Origin: Paralvinella palmiformis
Taxonomy: Eukaryota > Annelida > Polychaeta > Terebellida > Alvinellidae
Length of the DNA: 64,000 nucleotides
Assembly: GCA_025642065.1 (NCBI GenBank)
Contig: JAODUP010000712.1
Location: 87,501 to 151,500 of the forward strand
Direction of reading: 5' to 3'
This document shows, in pieces, positions 23,270 through 34,965 of the stretch (positions are counted from its first letter, which is position 1; each line of letters starts with the position of its first letter). The position numbers and the translations under genes were made by a program. Below the pieces are notes generated by a model. The model searched no databases, was not told where the DNA came from, and was given only the letters and a program-made list of their open reading frames with translations.

Positions 23270-25075
23270 ATTACTGAAACATTTATCAAATGCTTTCTAT
23301 GTAGTTAAACATATAACCATATGGATAATGAAAGGATAGCGTTTTCAAACCATTAACAAAAACTAAAAAAACATTTGGGCTTTAATATTCTAAACATAGA
23401 GATCTGTTTTGAAATGTACCATTTTATCCAAAATTATAGATTAACTTTATGTCTAAACAAATATGTACTAAATGAATCTTACAAGTCTGCATATAAAGGT
23501 GGTCCAAACACTAAAACAGCTTTGACTCGGGTAAATATGTATATGATTTGTTCGTCTGGGCGTGTTTGCTGTATGCGATGCATTTGACCATAATGCGCTT
23601 ACTTTTTCTGGGTTGAAAGACATGCTTTATCAATGAGGTGAAGTACCTGAATGACTTTAATCGTGTCTAGAAAAAATGCACCCTGAGAGTTACTGTTCGT
23701 GGTATTTTGTCTGATGGACAATTATTGGTATCTGATTTAGGAAGGGGTTTAGTGTTTATTCATTCGGTTTTCACGATGTAAACATTTCATCTAGAGATGG
23801 TTGCAAAGCGATTTGACCTTAAATATAATTTGTACGATAAAATTAAACCATGATAAAATTAACAACTCTTTGGCTTCGCAACATTATATTGAATTCTTAA
23901 AAACACCATTATTACAGAATTGGTATATCTTTCTTTACCTGTTTGGTCAGTACAAAATATAGTACAAATGTATTAATATATGTGAAGCTGTCACATAAGT
24001 ATTGCCACCTACTTACTCCCATCCTAAAATCATCCACTAGCCAAAATCATTATTGATACAAGGAGCATATGTTACTGTGGTCGACGCCTTTGTTCCATCT
24101 TGTGTGGACTAATGTAACTTACTGTTATACGACATATCTGATTATAACATGAATCGCTCTCATCGAATTCACTAGTGTACAGCTCGCACAAAATATCAAT
24201 TATTTGAAAGCATTACAAGACTACTCCAATTATCCAAAAACGGCATTTACTTCCTTTTGAAAATTTCATTAGGAGCCTGTGTGTCTGTGTGTTTGTGTGT
24301 CTGTATGCTGCTAGCGCTCATGTGTCTAGATGTATGTTGAGTGTTAGCCCAGTGGCATCATTTCTCTATGACGACTATATTATTCACAACGTAAATACGT
24401 TTAGTCGAACATAATGTTATCATAGCATAGTTGGCGCCTTATTTCTCTTAGTCAAGTGATTTATCTGCATATTCGTATTTCGCAGATGTTGTTAGGCTTC
24501 GAACTTCATGTTATTTTACTATAATAGATTTTCATGCAGCACGGTAGGCGGTTTCCAGAAATAGATTGGGCGTGATATAATACGACAGTCCGTTGCTATG
24601 TAGAGAAACTATAAGAGCTTTGACTAAAGTCTTATATGTCTCATAATTTATGTGTTTACTAATAAGTCATACGTTTCTTACTTGATAGTAACAGGATTTA
24701 CATATATAATTCACCTATCTTTTCTTTGCTAGAATATTATTCAACATAAACTTTGGATTTCCTTGATGCGTGGAAGAATTTCAATTACTGGATATTGCCA
24801 TAATGGGAAGATTTTCATTTTGTGTCACATGTTGATTGGATGAGAAAGCAAAGAATTGAGTATTACCCTAATTCAATTTCAACGTGTTGTTGTTCATTCA
24901 AATACTTATATATCCGATCTTCAATTTAATATAAAATATAATCGCAATTTATCACACTGGTTTAAAGTCTTCAAAATTAGCAGCATAACAGTGATGTTTA
25001 AAGTCATGCCGCTTAGTAGTTTCGCCCACTGGTTTTGTATGCAAACAGTAATTATTTGGTCGTAAATGAATCCTC
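23270..25075. other. A+T-rich DNA, nothing recognised
   Basis: There is a small interrupted TG/CTGTGTGT tract at about 24278-24305. Frames of 60-70 codons (23375-23587, 24856-25065) show no domain. Confidence 0.5.
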
Positions 25076-25078
25076 GTG

Positions 25079-25600
25079 TTACTCAATAATAAACAGTGAT
25101 GATTTATCAGCGACTGAAGCACACTGAGTTATGTTTGTTACACATTTTAATGCCATTTCGTTGATGTTAAAGGATACTAGTAAACGATTTAGTAGTATCG
25201 GATGATCGATTACATCAAACGTTGCAGACAAATCAAGCATAGGAAATGCAATGATGGATGTTTCACCAAGAGCCACAGCAAAGACACTGTTCAATTTCAA
25301 GAGAGCAATTTCTGTTGAATGATCCACAAGATAAGCAGACTGGTGACTTTCATGGCAGTTGTTGTTCTCTAAGTGCTATTCTATACGTATTGTTACTACC
25401 ATTCAAAAAGCTTTGAGGTGAATGGAAGGTTAGATATAAGACGAGAATTGTTTATAACCTCTTTCTCTTGAGCAGCGGGGTTATGACGGCACGTTTTAGA
25501 GACACAATGCCATCACTGGTTCTGCCATTGACTTCTTGATAATGGCTGGTATCAGTGGTAGAAAAAAACGTACTTCATATGGAATATCTAGCACACAAAA
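25079..25600 (-). pseudogene. CR1/L2-like LINE reverse transcriptase, N-terminal part
   Basis: Minus-strand translation gives, in order, a decayed block SLKRAVITPLLKR (near 25490), SNLPFTSKLFE in another frame (near 25420), HESHQSAYLVDHSTEIALLKLN (25295-25360), the catalytic-aspartate block MLDLSATFDVIDHPILLNRL (family consensus LDLSAAFDTIDH), and CASVADKSSLFIIE at the 3' side. These are the fingers and early palm motifs of a LINE reverse transcriptase. At least two frame changes and several stops mark it as dead. It stops just before the position of the GVPQGS motif, where the fragment at 4.65-5.8 kb begins, so the two fragments cover complementary parts of what may be the same family. No endonuclease part is visible. 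Confidence 0.85.
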
Positions 25601-25604
25601 CGAA

Positions 25605-26750
25605 GGATCAGAATAGAATGTTAATCTCGTTATAACAGATACACGGATATATCCGTAACAGATTTAATATATTTTCAAACTTTTCGTCTTTATTTGATCA
25701 GCTAATATAATATTATTAAAATGGAATTCCACCTCTTTTCCACTTTATTATTTATTTATATATTTTAAGATCCACGAAATAAATGCTTATATATTCCATA
25801 TCTAAATAAATAGTTAGGTTTTAAATAAATATGGTCATGCATTTGAAAACATCATGCATCGTTAGGAAATGTGCGTTAATTATATATAATATGTTCCTGG
25901 GTAGTATTTTAAATTAATCTCCGCACTTGGATTTGTATAATGTGTCAAGCCATTCATATGGTAGTAACTCTTTCCATAAAGTCAATGTTTAATAAAAATA
26001 AACAAAACCATGTTTGTGTTACGTCCTCTTTCACATTGTATTAATCTAGAAATTGGTCCAGCAACATTCATCCTACTAAATAGCTTAATTATTCATTATG
26101 TGCAATTATAATACAACATGTAGCAAAGTACATAACTCGGTAACCGAACCAAACCTAGATCATTGTGATTATTAAAAAAGGCTTTATTAGAAAAAAAGAG
26201 CAATTCGACATAACATTAAACCTTCTTGAACTAATTTTGATTAATTACTTTTACGTATTTGCGCGACATTATTAGTCATCATATATCCCTCAGAACCTTA
26301 TGTGAAATTTGGCCAGCAGACTTGTATTCTATGAATCTATACTAATGTAGCTCCAGTAGTAATATATCCAGTAGTAAATCTGCTTTTGACATTCTCTAAT
26401 CCCACGTTGGTCATCCGGTATCATCATATATATTCCCAATATAACAATCGATCATTTCAGTATCGCTTTTACGTCATAGATGACATATTGACGCCTGGCT
26501 ATGGTCTTTGATAAGTTCTATTTTCATCGATTTGGGGAATCATCTTGTGTGGGATGTCCCTGGCCGCAAATGTTTTATATGACAAGATGTCAATGAGAAA
26601 AACAAATCAGTGATAGTACATATTGTTATTTAAAAAACAAATTGTGTATTATAACTGTGAAGAATATGTTGCTTGTTTTTAATCTTCCTTACACTGTAAG
26701 TAAATAAGATTTTCTATAATAATATTAATAATAAAAATAAAAACAACTAC
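25605..26750. other. A+T-rich DNA, nothing recognised
   Basis: No gene or repeat signature apart from short A+T runs and a CAACAACAA run at 26748-26762 that borders the repeat at 26752. Confidence 0.5.
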
Positions 26751-26751
26751 A

Positions 26752-27012
26752 ACAACAACAACAGCTGCGTATAATAAGGCACAGGCACAGATAATCTCGA
26801 ACCGTGAATTCAAATCCTGGACGTTTCTTCATGGGACTGAATCCAGAGTGGCGACTTTTCTTGCTGAGACATGTGTAATGTCTCACCAGTCCCAATTTAC
26901 ATAAAAATGTATATACATTAATCTAAATATAAAATGTTCCATACCTCCACATATTGATACATATATGCGTATACCTATGCATGTGTCAGGGCTAAACATA
27001 ACAGTTCATAAG
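26752..27012 (-). repeat. Composite repeat family RA, minus-strand copy
   Basis: Read on the minus strand: GACACATGCATAGGTATACG, then TATGTGGAGGTATGGAACAT, a TTAGATTAATGTATATAC part, then GGACTGGTGAGACATTACAC, AAAAGTCGCCACTCTGGATT, ACGGTTCGAGATTATC and CTGTGCCTGTGCCTTATTAT, ending at a GTTGTTGTT run. Other copies or parts are at 34735-34860, 38310-39375 and 51500-51912. GGTTCGAGATT resembles an RNA polymerase III B box, so it may be SINE-like, but the A box is not clear. It has no coding capacity. Confidence 0.8.
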
Positions 27013-27859
27013 CACATGCCACACTTAGATTAGATTAAATAAATACGAATTCAATGCAAAAGCGTTGCAAAAACTAAATAATGTATGATTGTGAGAGGGT
27101 CCCTTGGGTAACAAACCCTGGACAATGTCTCCCAACAATTAATGTTAGGCAAACACTTATTCGGTCACTGTGTCATTAAACACTCGGGTAATTATTATTT
27201 GTCTAAATAGTGGTAAATAAACATACAACAGCCCTTACATTTAATATTGGCCATAACTCATTTTAACTCTCATCATAATATTGGAATGTGAGCATTGAAT
27301 AAATGGCTATAACTTGGAAGTCGACTCTAGTAATTTAAATCCTATGTAGTATTGCCATGCTGCTATCTTAATTAACGGCTATATAAAACAATCACGATCT
27401 GATTGCTGATTGGGTGGGTGGCAATTGGTTTACTATGACATCACGTGGCCATTAATCGATGCGAATTATGATTGTGCTTGGCTAAAATTCGTATATGTGA
27501 TCCATTTACTCAGATATCCAATAGTGGATATTGCTAATACCACGAAGGCGTATTATTTTTGGGAGAGATAGTTAATTACATTTCTCGATTTGTTGGCTTG
27601 CTTGTCTGCCCGTAGGTCATGATTTATGTAGTCAGATCTGTCTATCTGGTTTTTCGTGTCTAATTATTTGTCTCTGTCTACAATCGTATACCTTATCCTA
27701 ATTTAGGTCGCTTTGTTTGCTGTTTTCGTCTCAGTCATCTCTCTGTCTCTCTGTTTATCTCATGTCTGGATGTTAGCTTGTATGACCAAGCTGTGTATTG
27801 CCAACAGACACTATCATAGTAAGTGGAAACAGAGCAGCAAAAACCTAATCCATCACAGA

Positions 27860-27860
<1 letters not shown>
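27013..27860. other. No gene recognised
   Basis: Pyrimidine-rich CTGTCT words at 27630-27760 and otherwise ordinary A+T-rich DNA. The 74-codon plus frame at 27713-27937 runs into a TA tract and has no domain. Confidence 0.5.
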
Positions 27861-27861
<1 letters not shown>

Positions 27862-27926
<65 letters not shown>

Positions 27927-27955
27927 ATATTAATTGATACAGTCCTAATTCAATC

Positions 27956-28045
<90 letters not shown>
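27862..28045. repeat. Paired (TA)n microsatellites
   Basis: TA runs at 27862-27922 and 27959-28045 are separated by about 37 bp of unique sequence. Confidence 0.97.
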
Positions 28046-28048
<3 letters not shown>

Positions 28049-28515
28049 TATGAATATAGACTGTGACAAAAAATCACGCTGTGATAGAAATCTAAACTAA
28101 TCTAGTCGACTATAGAGAACGTCTATTCGCTACCACTTAGGTATCAATTTACACTGAAATATAATTATAAAACATTGAGTCCATGATGTTGCCGACTGGT
28201 CACATAGGGAAAATATAAGAAAAATTAAACATACAAGAGAAAGGGTTTGCTCGCCCTGTCATTAAGGAGTATACTACTTCTGTTACTAATACTATTGTTG
28301 GTCCTACTACTAAGGGTTCTGATCAAGCTTCTAAATCTACTGTTTGTACTAAAATTAAATAACACTGTTTTAAATTCGCCGTTCTGCAGCATAGAAGCGA
28401 AACACATCAATCAATATGCGATGCCAATGAGTAGGAGGTGCAATAGGGGAAATGGTAATCTTCAGAAAAAGTATGATAATTGAATCTCAGTTGTAGAGAT
28501 ACCTGACTGTAAGAC

Positions 28516-28854
28516 TCACACCCAGGACATATGCCCGAGAAGTGACTGATTAATGAAAACAATTTCACAAACACGGGAAGCAGCCGGGTGGGAACGACAG
28601 TGACACTTAAAATACCTGTTAATCTCATAGAAGCGAGACATTATTTCAGGGTGAGTAAACCCATAACGTGTCAAGAAAATCATAGGTTCACTGAATACAG
28701 GATCGCAATCATCGGTGTCAAGTAGTATGTATTGATTCCATGTGTATTGAGATATTCTGTAGGAATCAGGTATGCAAATATTTCGTAACTGTGCTTGTTC
28801 AGATTGTTGTGCAGATAGTCTATATCCAAACGTGGACATTTCCTGCTGCTGCAT
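28516..28854 (-). other. Unrecognised 112-codon open frame
   Basis: The frame starts MQQQEMSTFGYRLSAQQ and contains a region around residues 40-75 (YILLDTDDCDPVFSEP, then FLTRYGFTHPEIMSRFYEIN) that is compositionally more protein-like than most frames here, and it crosses no microsatellite. I do not recognise a domain. It lies just downstream, on the same strand, of the deleted hAT copy at 28.97-29.31 kb, so it may be the tail of that element or neighbouring unique DNA. Chance cannot be excluded. Confidence 0.3.
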
Positions 28855-28971
28855 GTTGTACTCGTACTACGCGTTTAGGCTCGAACCACCATCTCCGCTG
28901 ATACATGTATATTAGACTCATGTATGATGTGTTGTTGTTGAGTTTCCACGTGTACACGTTACGGCTCTGAT

Positions 28972-29312
28972 GACACTGTGTGCACTTTCCGAACAACGGA
29001 AAACGCTATCTCATAGTCGGCATTGCTGTGTGGCAAGATGAGAACAGCGACCATTGCTTGTGCAAGCGTGGGGAACCGCATCTGTCCCATTGCAGTTCAT
29101 ATCTTCATCACGTAATCCCAATCTGTCGTCATAAGGGAAATTCTTCGCCATTTCCGCACAACATTACCGTATAATTTACGAACATCACTAGACAGGTTTG
29201 CTCTCTGAAAACAGTACGTTCACTAAGTCGGTGAAGTGGTCGGCTACAGACGGCCATAGATTATGCTCGGCCACCACATTTGGAAAGCGTACCACTGCCT
29301 TTGTGATGCGGG
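28972..29312 (-). pseudogene. Internally deleted hAT transposase remnant
   Basis: Minus-strand translation shows FPNVVAEHNLWPSVADHFTD (near 29240-29290), clearly related to EPNLSFSVADHF in the hAT copy at 22.6 kb, and, only about 180 bp later, a C-terminal block MRFPTLAQAMVAVL plus HSNADYEIAFSVVRKVHT (near 28985-29075), related to HSNADIERVFSVARKIDT of the other copy. In the fuller copy these two blocks are about 1.7 kb apart, so the catalytic middle is missing here. A frame change and stops lie between them. The copy cannot encode an active transposase. Non-autonomous hAT derivatives often arise by such internal deletion, but I could not identify terminal repeats. Confidence 0.8.
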
Positions 29313-30205
29313 CAAACTATAGTGGTTTTATAGCTTAGAACGACGCCACTGGTATTTGTTTTTCAGTGTTCGCCTCATTTATTTTATGCCATAGTGGTCA
29401 GCTGGATATTCACACTATAGACGTCGGGTGCAGGTAATTTTACACTGATTATTGTCCACGGTTTTTCTTATCAAACTTCGAAATAAAGGTGTATTGTCAA
29501 ACTCAAAAATAATCTCCGTTTCAAATTTCAATAAGTACAAACTTCTAGAACTATTTCAATAAGTATTGCTCAATCATATTCGAAAAGCTTAAGTAATGGC
29601 CTAACTCTTTCCAGAAGGCCCGTGCGTTGACCTATGTTATTGCGCTCAGTTGAACAACGTGATGCTAGCGAAGGAAAAATCGGATGATTGAAGCTATGTC
29701 GCGAGACTTGCGCGTTTGTTGCGCTCAGCATGTATATATGGTAATCCGACAAATCGATGCGCATTAACCACAATGTTTTGTAAGTAAAAACAAAAAGTCA
29801 CCTTTTTTAATCTTAAATATATGTACCTAGAATATATTTGGACAGACTCAGTTGTTTATTATTCCAAAGCGAATATGCAACCACAACTGGTTAAACTTGT
29901 TTCAACAATAAAAGTATGGTTTTATATTATGGTTTTATATTAATTATTTTTAGTTATTGTGCGCCAGCACTACAGACATTTTAGGGATTTATCAAAGAGT
30001 ATTAATTTTCGTAAACTGTTTTTGATAGGTCCCTTTATCAATATGTTGTCTAAATGTTCAATCCTGAAATAATAAAGCCATAACTCTGACTAATTATGTT
30101 CCATCGCAAGACGTATTTGCAAGTATTTGCTTATATCAGATATTGATCAGCTCGCTATCAATGAATTTCTTCATTAGAGTATTAGATTAATCAAATTCTG
30201 TGTGA
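29313..30205. other. A+T-rich DNA, nothing recognised
   Basis: No gene signal. Small local duplications (for example GGTTTTATATTA twice near 29915-29940) are present. Confidence 0.5.
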
Positions 30206-30399
30206 GGATATTGGCATCAATATGATGATGATGATGATTGATGTATTATGGCCACTCTTGTGCATATGATAGGCTAAATGGGCCATGCGACCTCCAAAGG
30301 TAATGAAGCGAAGTCAAGTATGAAACAACCTTCAGATACGCCCACGCCGAGATTCAAATATGGTTGGTAGTCATCTGTGGTCCCGGATATTGGCATCAA
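30206..30399 (-). repeat. SINE with 15-bp target site duplication
   Basis: GGATATTGGCATCAA occurs at 30206-30220 and again at 30385-30399 as a perfect direct repeat bracketing 164 bp. Read on the minus strand, the body runs from a GACCACAGATGACTACC start through GAATCTCGGCG (weak B-box match), TTGACTTCGCTTCATTACC and GGCCCATTTAGCCTA to ATACATCAATCATCATCATC. The last 60 bp match the tail of the SINE at 50.86 kb but the body does not. A target duplication plus a short tandem tail next to it is the signature of LINE-driven retroposition. Confidence 0.85.
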
Positions 30400-31923
30400 A
30401 TACAAAATTTGTAATGGCTGTTACACAGATGTGTGTGTTTGTGTGTGTTTGCACACTTGATAACATAAACTATACCATGAATATAGTATAGGTTATCATT
30501 ACATTTTCTGTTATATTTCAAAATGAATTTAGAATATTATTGTTTTTTATGAATGGTCAAAATACTTAGCTAACCTAGTTAAAATACCATATGATGTTAT
30601 ATTAATTCATTATTTAAATTTCATGTAGATAATTTGTCTGGTGTTGAAGCTCGTAAGGTTTAGAGTATATTGGATTGATATGGATTGACTCAGACTGTCA
30701 ATGGTACTAATCACAAAGGTGACTACACACTTGATTTGATCATCTCTAGAGAATCTAGTTCAATCATATCAGAAAATGTGAAGGAAAGCAGAGAATATTT
30801 AGTGAACATGAATATACTTTTTCTATTCCGCTAAGATAGAGGAATGTGGAAATCATCATGTAATTCAAAAGTAAATATTCCTCTACTGAACTCCGGGCTG
30901 AGAAATTCAACAATTTCTTCACGAGGAAAACAACAGTCACAGTACTAAGATAATACAAGAAATATTGCCACGGATGTGCATATCATATTTAATCAGAATA
31001 CTGTCAAGATGTTTTGCCTAACTTTTGCACTTGAAGTCTTTTGCAGTTGAAGCATCGTCCTATACCTAATATTTCTTTCATATCCAAACGTATAGTAAAG
31101 TTAGTAGCAAGGTGTTCAGATGACCTCCATTACAGTTATCAGTCTGTTTATCATACATATAATTGAATATGATTGAATATGCTTGATTTATATGGAATTT
31201 TTATTTAATTGATCATTTGATTCTATATAAACATTTAAAAATAACGTTTTTCATCAAGGAAACGGCAGAACAATCGCAACTTAACTACATAATTCAATGT
31301 GTTTTAGTGACGGATAAAATTATATTACATCCCTCTCTATCTGACAAACCGAATACAGGTAGTATATAAATGTACTGCATTTCTGGTGACACGCATTGGC
31401 AAAGGGGTTACGTAACACCCTTGTTTTCCAGGTGCGCTGTACGCTTCAGATAACGATACATTATCCTGTTTCAAGCAAACAATATACAGAGTGGAACCGC
31501 ATCACTTTATCTAAGCTATCTAATGAAAAGTATATGCCATTGAGACTTCTGCGGTATGAGTTTTTTTCACTTTCGAATGTGCCTAACAACCACAGAGCAA
31601 TGTATTTAGATAAGTGGTTCCGGTGCAAAATAAGCCAGAATGTGTTTAAGATTTCTTCTAAAGGGTAACAGCCTTGGAATAATTCAAGATGAATAAGACG
31701 CTGTGTAAAATCTAGTTGTTATATGAATGATTATTATTATTCTTTATATTATATTGACAATAGCACATCAACCAATTATCCCAAACATATTAAAACTGAA
31801 TTTCACAAATTACTAATAATAATAAGTATATATGATGTCTGAGCCAAGTTGTCACTTTTCTTAAAGTCCTCAATAAAGCTATATTGAAAAGAAAGTTAAA
31901 TGAATTTCTATATATATATTATG

Positions 31924-31925
<2 letters not shown>
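30400..31925. other. A+T-rich DNA, nothing recognised
   Basis: A short TGTGTGTTTGTGTG tract lies at about 30430-30450. Frames at 30764-30958 and 31396-31668 (90 codons, plus) show no recognised domain. The region 31380-31680 is slightly less A+T-rich than its surroundings. Confidence 0.45.

Positions 31926-31926
<1 letters not shown>

Positions 31927-31994
<68 letters not shown>
31927..31994. repeat. (TA)n microsatellite
   Basis: About 33 uninterrupted TA units. Confidence 0.97.
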
Positions 31995-31997
<3 letters not shown>

Positions 31998-33249
31998 TAT
32001 CTGTCAAGTAATAGATATTTACACAGATATCCACGAAGATTCTGTTCTTCTGATTTCCATTCACGAGTGTAGAATGGCAACTTGAGAATCGCTCTCTATT
32101 TGTATTAGATCATTAGCATACAGTTTGTCCCGACTGCAGAAATAAAACGATAAATATAAAAGTTGTGTGAAACTCTTCAGCAATCTTGCTGCGCGTGTTC
32201 AGTGACTTGCTAGTCAATTTTTCTTATAAATTTCTCAATGTATTGGGAAGTATGTGATATTGCAGTTCACATAGAGATCCGATTTCGATGCAAAAGAAAA
32301 CACAAAAGTGGCGTTTTAGGGGGACACATTTTGTCTGATCGAGCCAAATTGTTTTCAGTGTAACCACCCACACGGAAATCCGTCTCTGCATTGAGCAGTA
32401 AGTGTATACGGGCCTACGGCGATTTGGATCAACCCCAAGATAGCTGTTTCTGTTGGTTGCCGCATTGCTTTCCTTATTTTGTATCCTCCGTTACAGTAGT
32501 GACATGTTGTTTCTTTCGATCGATGAACATCACCTCATACGAAACGGTAGACATGTGTTCAACGTGTGATTGATGCCCTTGACACCAATTGCGACAGGAG
32601 CCTCGTGTGCCATAGAGAGACAGCTACCACCGGTTGAGTATTGGTAATCACCAACCGTCACCCGTGTTGAATGGAAAGCGACAAAGAACGTGTATACCAA
32701 CTTCTTGCAAGAGAGCAAGAAAATTAATTTCCATGAAAATATCAGTTGTTTATGCGCTACATTCAAAATGAAAACAATCACTCACCATCAAACAACATTC
32801 AGAAGTAAGAACAATACTGCCCTACCATTTTTAGTAACACTGAATATAATATGTGAGAGAATCGAAATCAATTAAAGTCGCAAGTTTGGTCGCGTTACAT
32901 CCGATTTCGCGTTAAATCCGGGTCTTCATAACATGGTCATGCTATATGTATATTCTATTAAAGCATCAATCTATAACAATCTTTCAGATTGTGTTTTTTA
33001 TGTTAACATAAGCTGTTAAACACGTTTTAAACGTTATGTATGAGCTCCAAAGTACAAGCAGACTGAATCCACAACCCGACGAGGGTTTTCTACAATTCCC
33101 ATCCGATCTACCATTAATAGGCACATAACCTAAAGTAATCCATTATGACTAAAAGCTGAGCAATGCTAGGTCGCTGATTAACAAAATATCGACTTGAAAC
33201 ATCAACTGAAGGTGACCGATCACTCTATAGGATAGCTATATCAGCCTGA
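31995..33249. other. No gene recognised; G+C-richer part at 32.33-32.70 kb
   Basis: Open frames of 60-83 codons overlap on both strands at 32391-32781. The minus-strand one contains AHEAPVAIGVKGINHTLNTC, which looks less random than most but matches no family I recognise. It may be a decayed element. Confidence 0.4.
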
Positions 33250-33438
33250 CTGGAAGAAGGAGACTTTTATCCACGAATATGCTTCCACGTGAACGGTAAA
33301 GTGGGCAGCATTAGTCCGGCCGGATATCCTGTCGGTCAGCCACTCAGAGGTCAAGGAACTTGCTAGAAATATAATAGGAGATACAAAATAACCCATATAT
33401 AGAAATCTAGTGATTATAGACAACCAGTAAATTAAGTG
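33250..33438. repeat. 189-bp block duplicated at 44.05 kb (presumed source)
   Basis: This block is identical to 44051-44239 except for one visible substitution (TTTTAT versus TTCTAT near position 17 of the block). It begins CTGGAAGAAGG and ends AGTAAATTAAGTG. Its flanks here show no direct repeats, tandem tail or inverted ends. The minus strand is open for about 60 codons (from 33423), which by itself is not evidence of a gene. Confidence 0.92.
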
Positions 33439-33439
33439 T

Positions 33440-34075
33440 CACTCCAACCTAGAAAGAAATACAGTATTTGAACAGTAGGGCCTGCACAATAACAACATTA
33501 TCAACCACGTTCATATATCAGTAGATCGAATACTTATACGCAATCGTCTTTCCATGAAGGGGTTTCGACGTATATCATTTCTACATTGTCCTGGTAGGCG
33601 TTTCCTTTCACCGACTAATAACCCATTAATGTCGTCATTACTATCCATCTAACAACACATAATACAAAACTTACATTAATGAGACTATTATTCTTAATTA
33701 ATAGTTCATCAATACTTCTAATATCATCAACTTTAATGGGGTTAAATATTTTTATTCGTAATGTATCCAGTGCAGTGTCTATGTCTTTATAATTATATCA
33801 GTTTGCTGATTTAGCTTTATTAAATAAAGTGGTTATTGTCACATTTAGGGAAGGGTTTTACATAGCAAAGTTCACCAACCGCATGAACACACTAACGGAG
33901 GTTCGATGAACTTCGCCGTTTTCTTATTAAAAGTGCAATTACACAGTATATAATTTATGAAACGTGCACATTATTATTAACGATTCGTTTGCTTTATGCC
34001 ATTCCATCTGCCAAATGACTTGCTATACTTAAAAATAAAAACAAAACAGCACCGTGATGAATAACTTTATAACTC
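33440..34075. other. A+T-rich DNA, nothing recognised
   Basis: No gene or repeat signature found. Confidence 0.5.
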
Positions 34076-34077
34076 AC

Positions 34078-34232
34078 TAACCAACGGTAGACATACATAC
34101 TTACAGACTCACTGTCTGACTGACTGATATATCGTCTGACTCGCTCATTGGCTCACTTATTCAGTCCCCCAATCACTCATTCGCTTAGTGATTAATTCAG
34201 TCATGAACTCGTACTCTCTCAATTACTAACTT
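34078..34232. repeat. Degenerate (TCAC/TGAC)n tetranucleotide tract
   Basis: Repeated ACTCAC, CTGACTGAC, GCTCATT and CACTCATTC words, similar in kind to 6040-6170. A short (TAA)n run follows at 34274-34294. Confidence 0.75.
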
Positions 34233-34294
34233 GGTAGATCGCAAATGATACAATTTAATTATTCTGCTCAGTGATAATAATAATAATAATAATA

Positions 34295-34734
34295 AGAATA
34301 CAAATAATAATTTGATAAGGTATCGTTATTAGCATGAATCATTTTATGGCGCTGCAGTAAACTTATATCATAGCACAAGATATACATACATATGTTATAG
34401 CAGTATAAAAAATGTAACCCTCCTTTTTGAAAAAAATTGATACAGTGAAATGTATAAACAAATAAGTATTGACCTTCACAGTATATGGTTTTCTTCCTAA
34501 TTGACAGTTTAGACGAATTTCTTTGTTGTGTACGAAGTGTGAAAACACGGACCATTAATTTGAGGCATTGTTTATAAAGTAAATGATGCTGTGTTTGCTT
34601 AAGTTGGTTGCAGTAGCAACGAGAATCGAATTTACTCACGACTTTATGGGCATCTGGTTGCTAAGAAGAAAGTAGACAAAATGAAGCATAAACACGCAGA
34701 TAATAGCAACATTTTAAAACGTGTGTTTTAGCTG
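34295..34734. other. No gene recognised
   Basis: A 123-codon minus-strand frame (34268-34639) ends in Tyr/Ser repeats derived from the (TAA)n run. Its remaining part contains no domain I recognise, and the composition is typical of A+T-rich chance frames. Confidence 0.4.
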
Positions 34735-34856
34735 TGTATAAGAAGGCACAGACACAGAGAATATCGAACCGTGAATTAAAACTCTGAACGTTTCTTCAGG
34801 GACGGAATCCAGAGTGGCGACTTTTCTTGCTGAGACATGTGTAATGTCTCACCAGT

Positions 34857-34937
<81 letters not shown>

Positions 34938-34965
34938 GTGTGTGTGTGCGTGTGCTTGCACGTGC
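34735..34965 (-). repeat. RA repeat copy, then (TA)n and (TG)n
   Basis: The minus-strand RA copy at 34735-34858 includes GGACTGGTGAGACATTACAC, the AAAAGTCGCCACTCTGGATT part, a GGTTCGATATTCTC B-box-like word and a CTGTGCCTTCTTATACACAG end. A perfect TA run (34859-34932) and a TG run (to about 34952) replace the upstream part that the 26.75 kb copy has at that point. A GTGTGTTTTAGCTGTGTATA word at 34720-34740 marks its 3' side. Confidence 0.85.

Noticed and set aside
33241..33423. Conserved 60-codon gene duplicated at 44.03-44.22 kb
   Set aside because: The near-identity covers the whole 189-bp DNA block, including non-open parts, and is explained by a recent DNA copy; the frame ends differ at the block edges.
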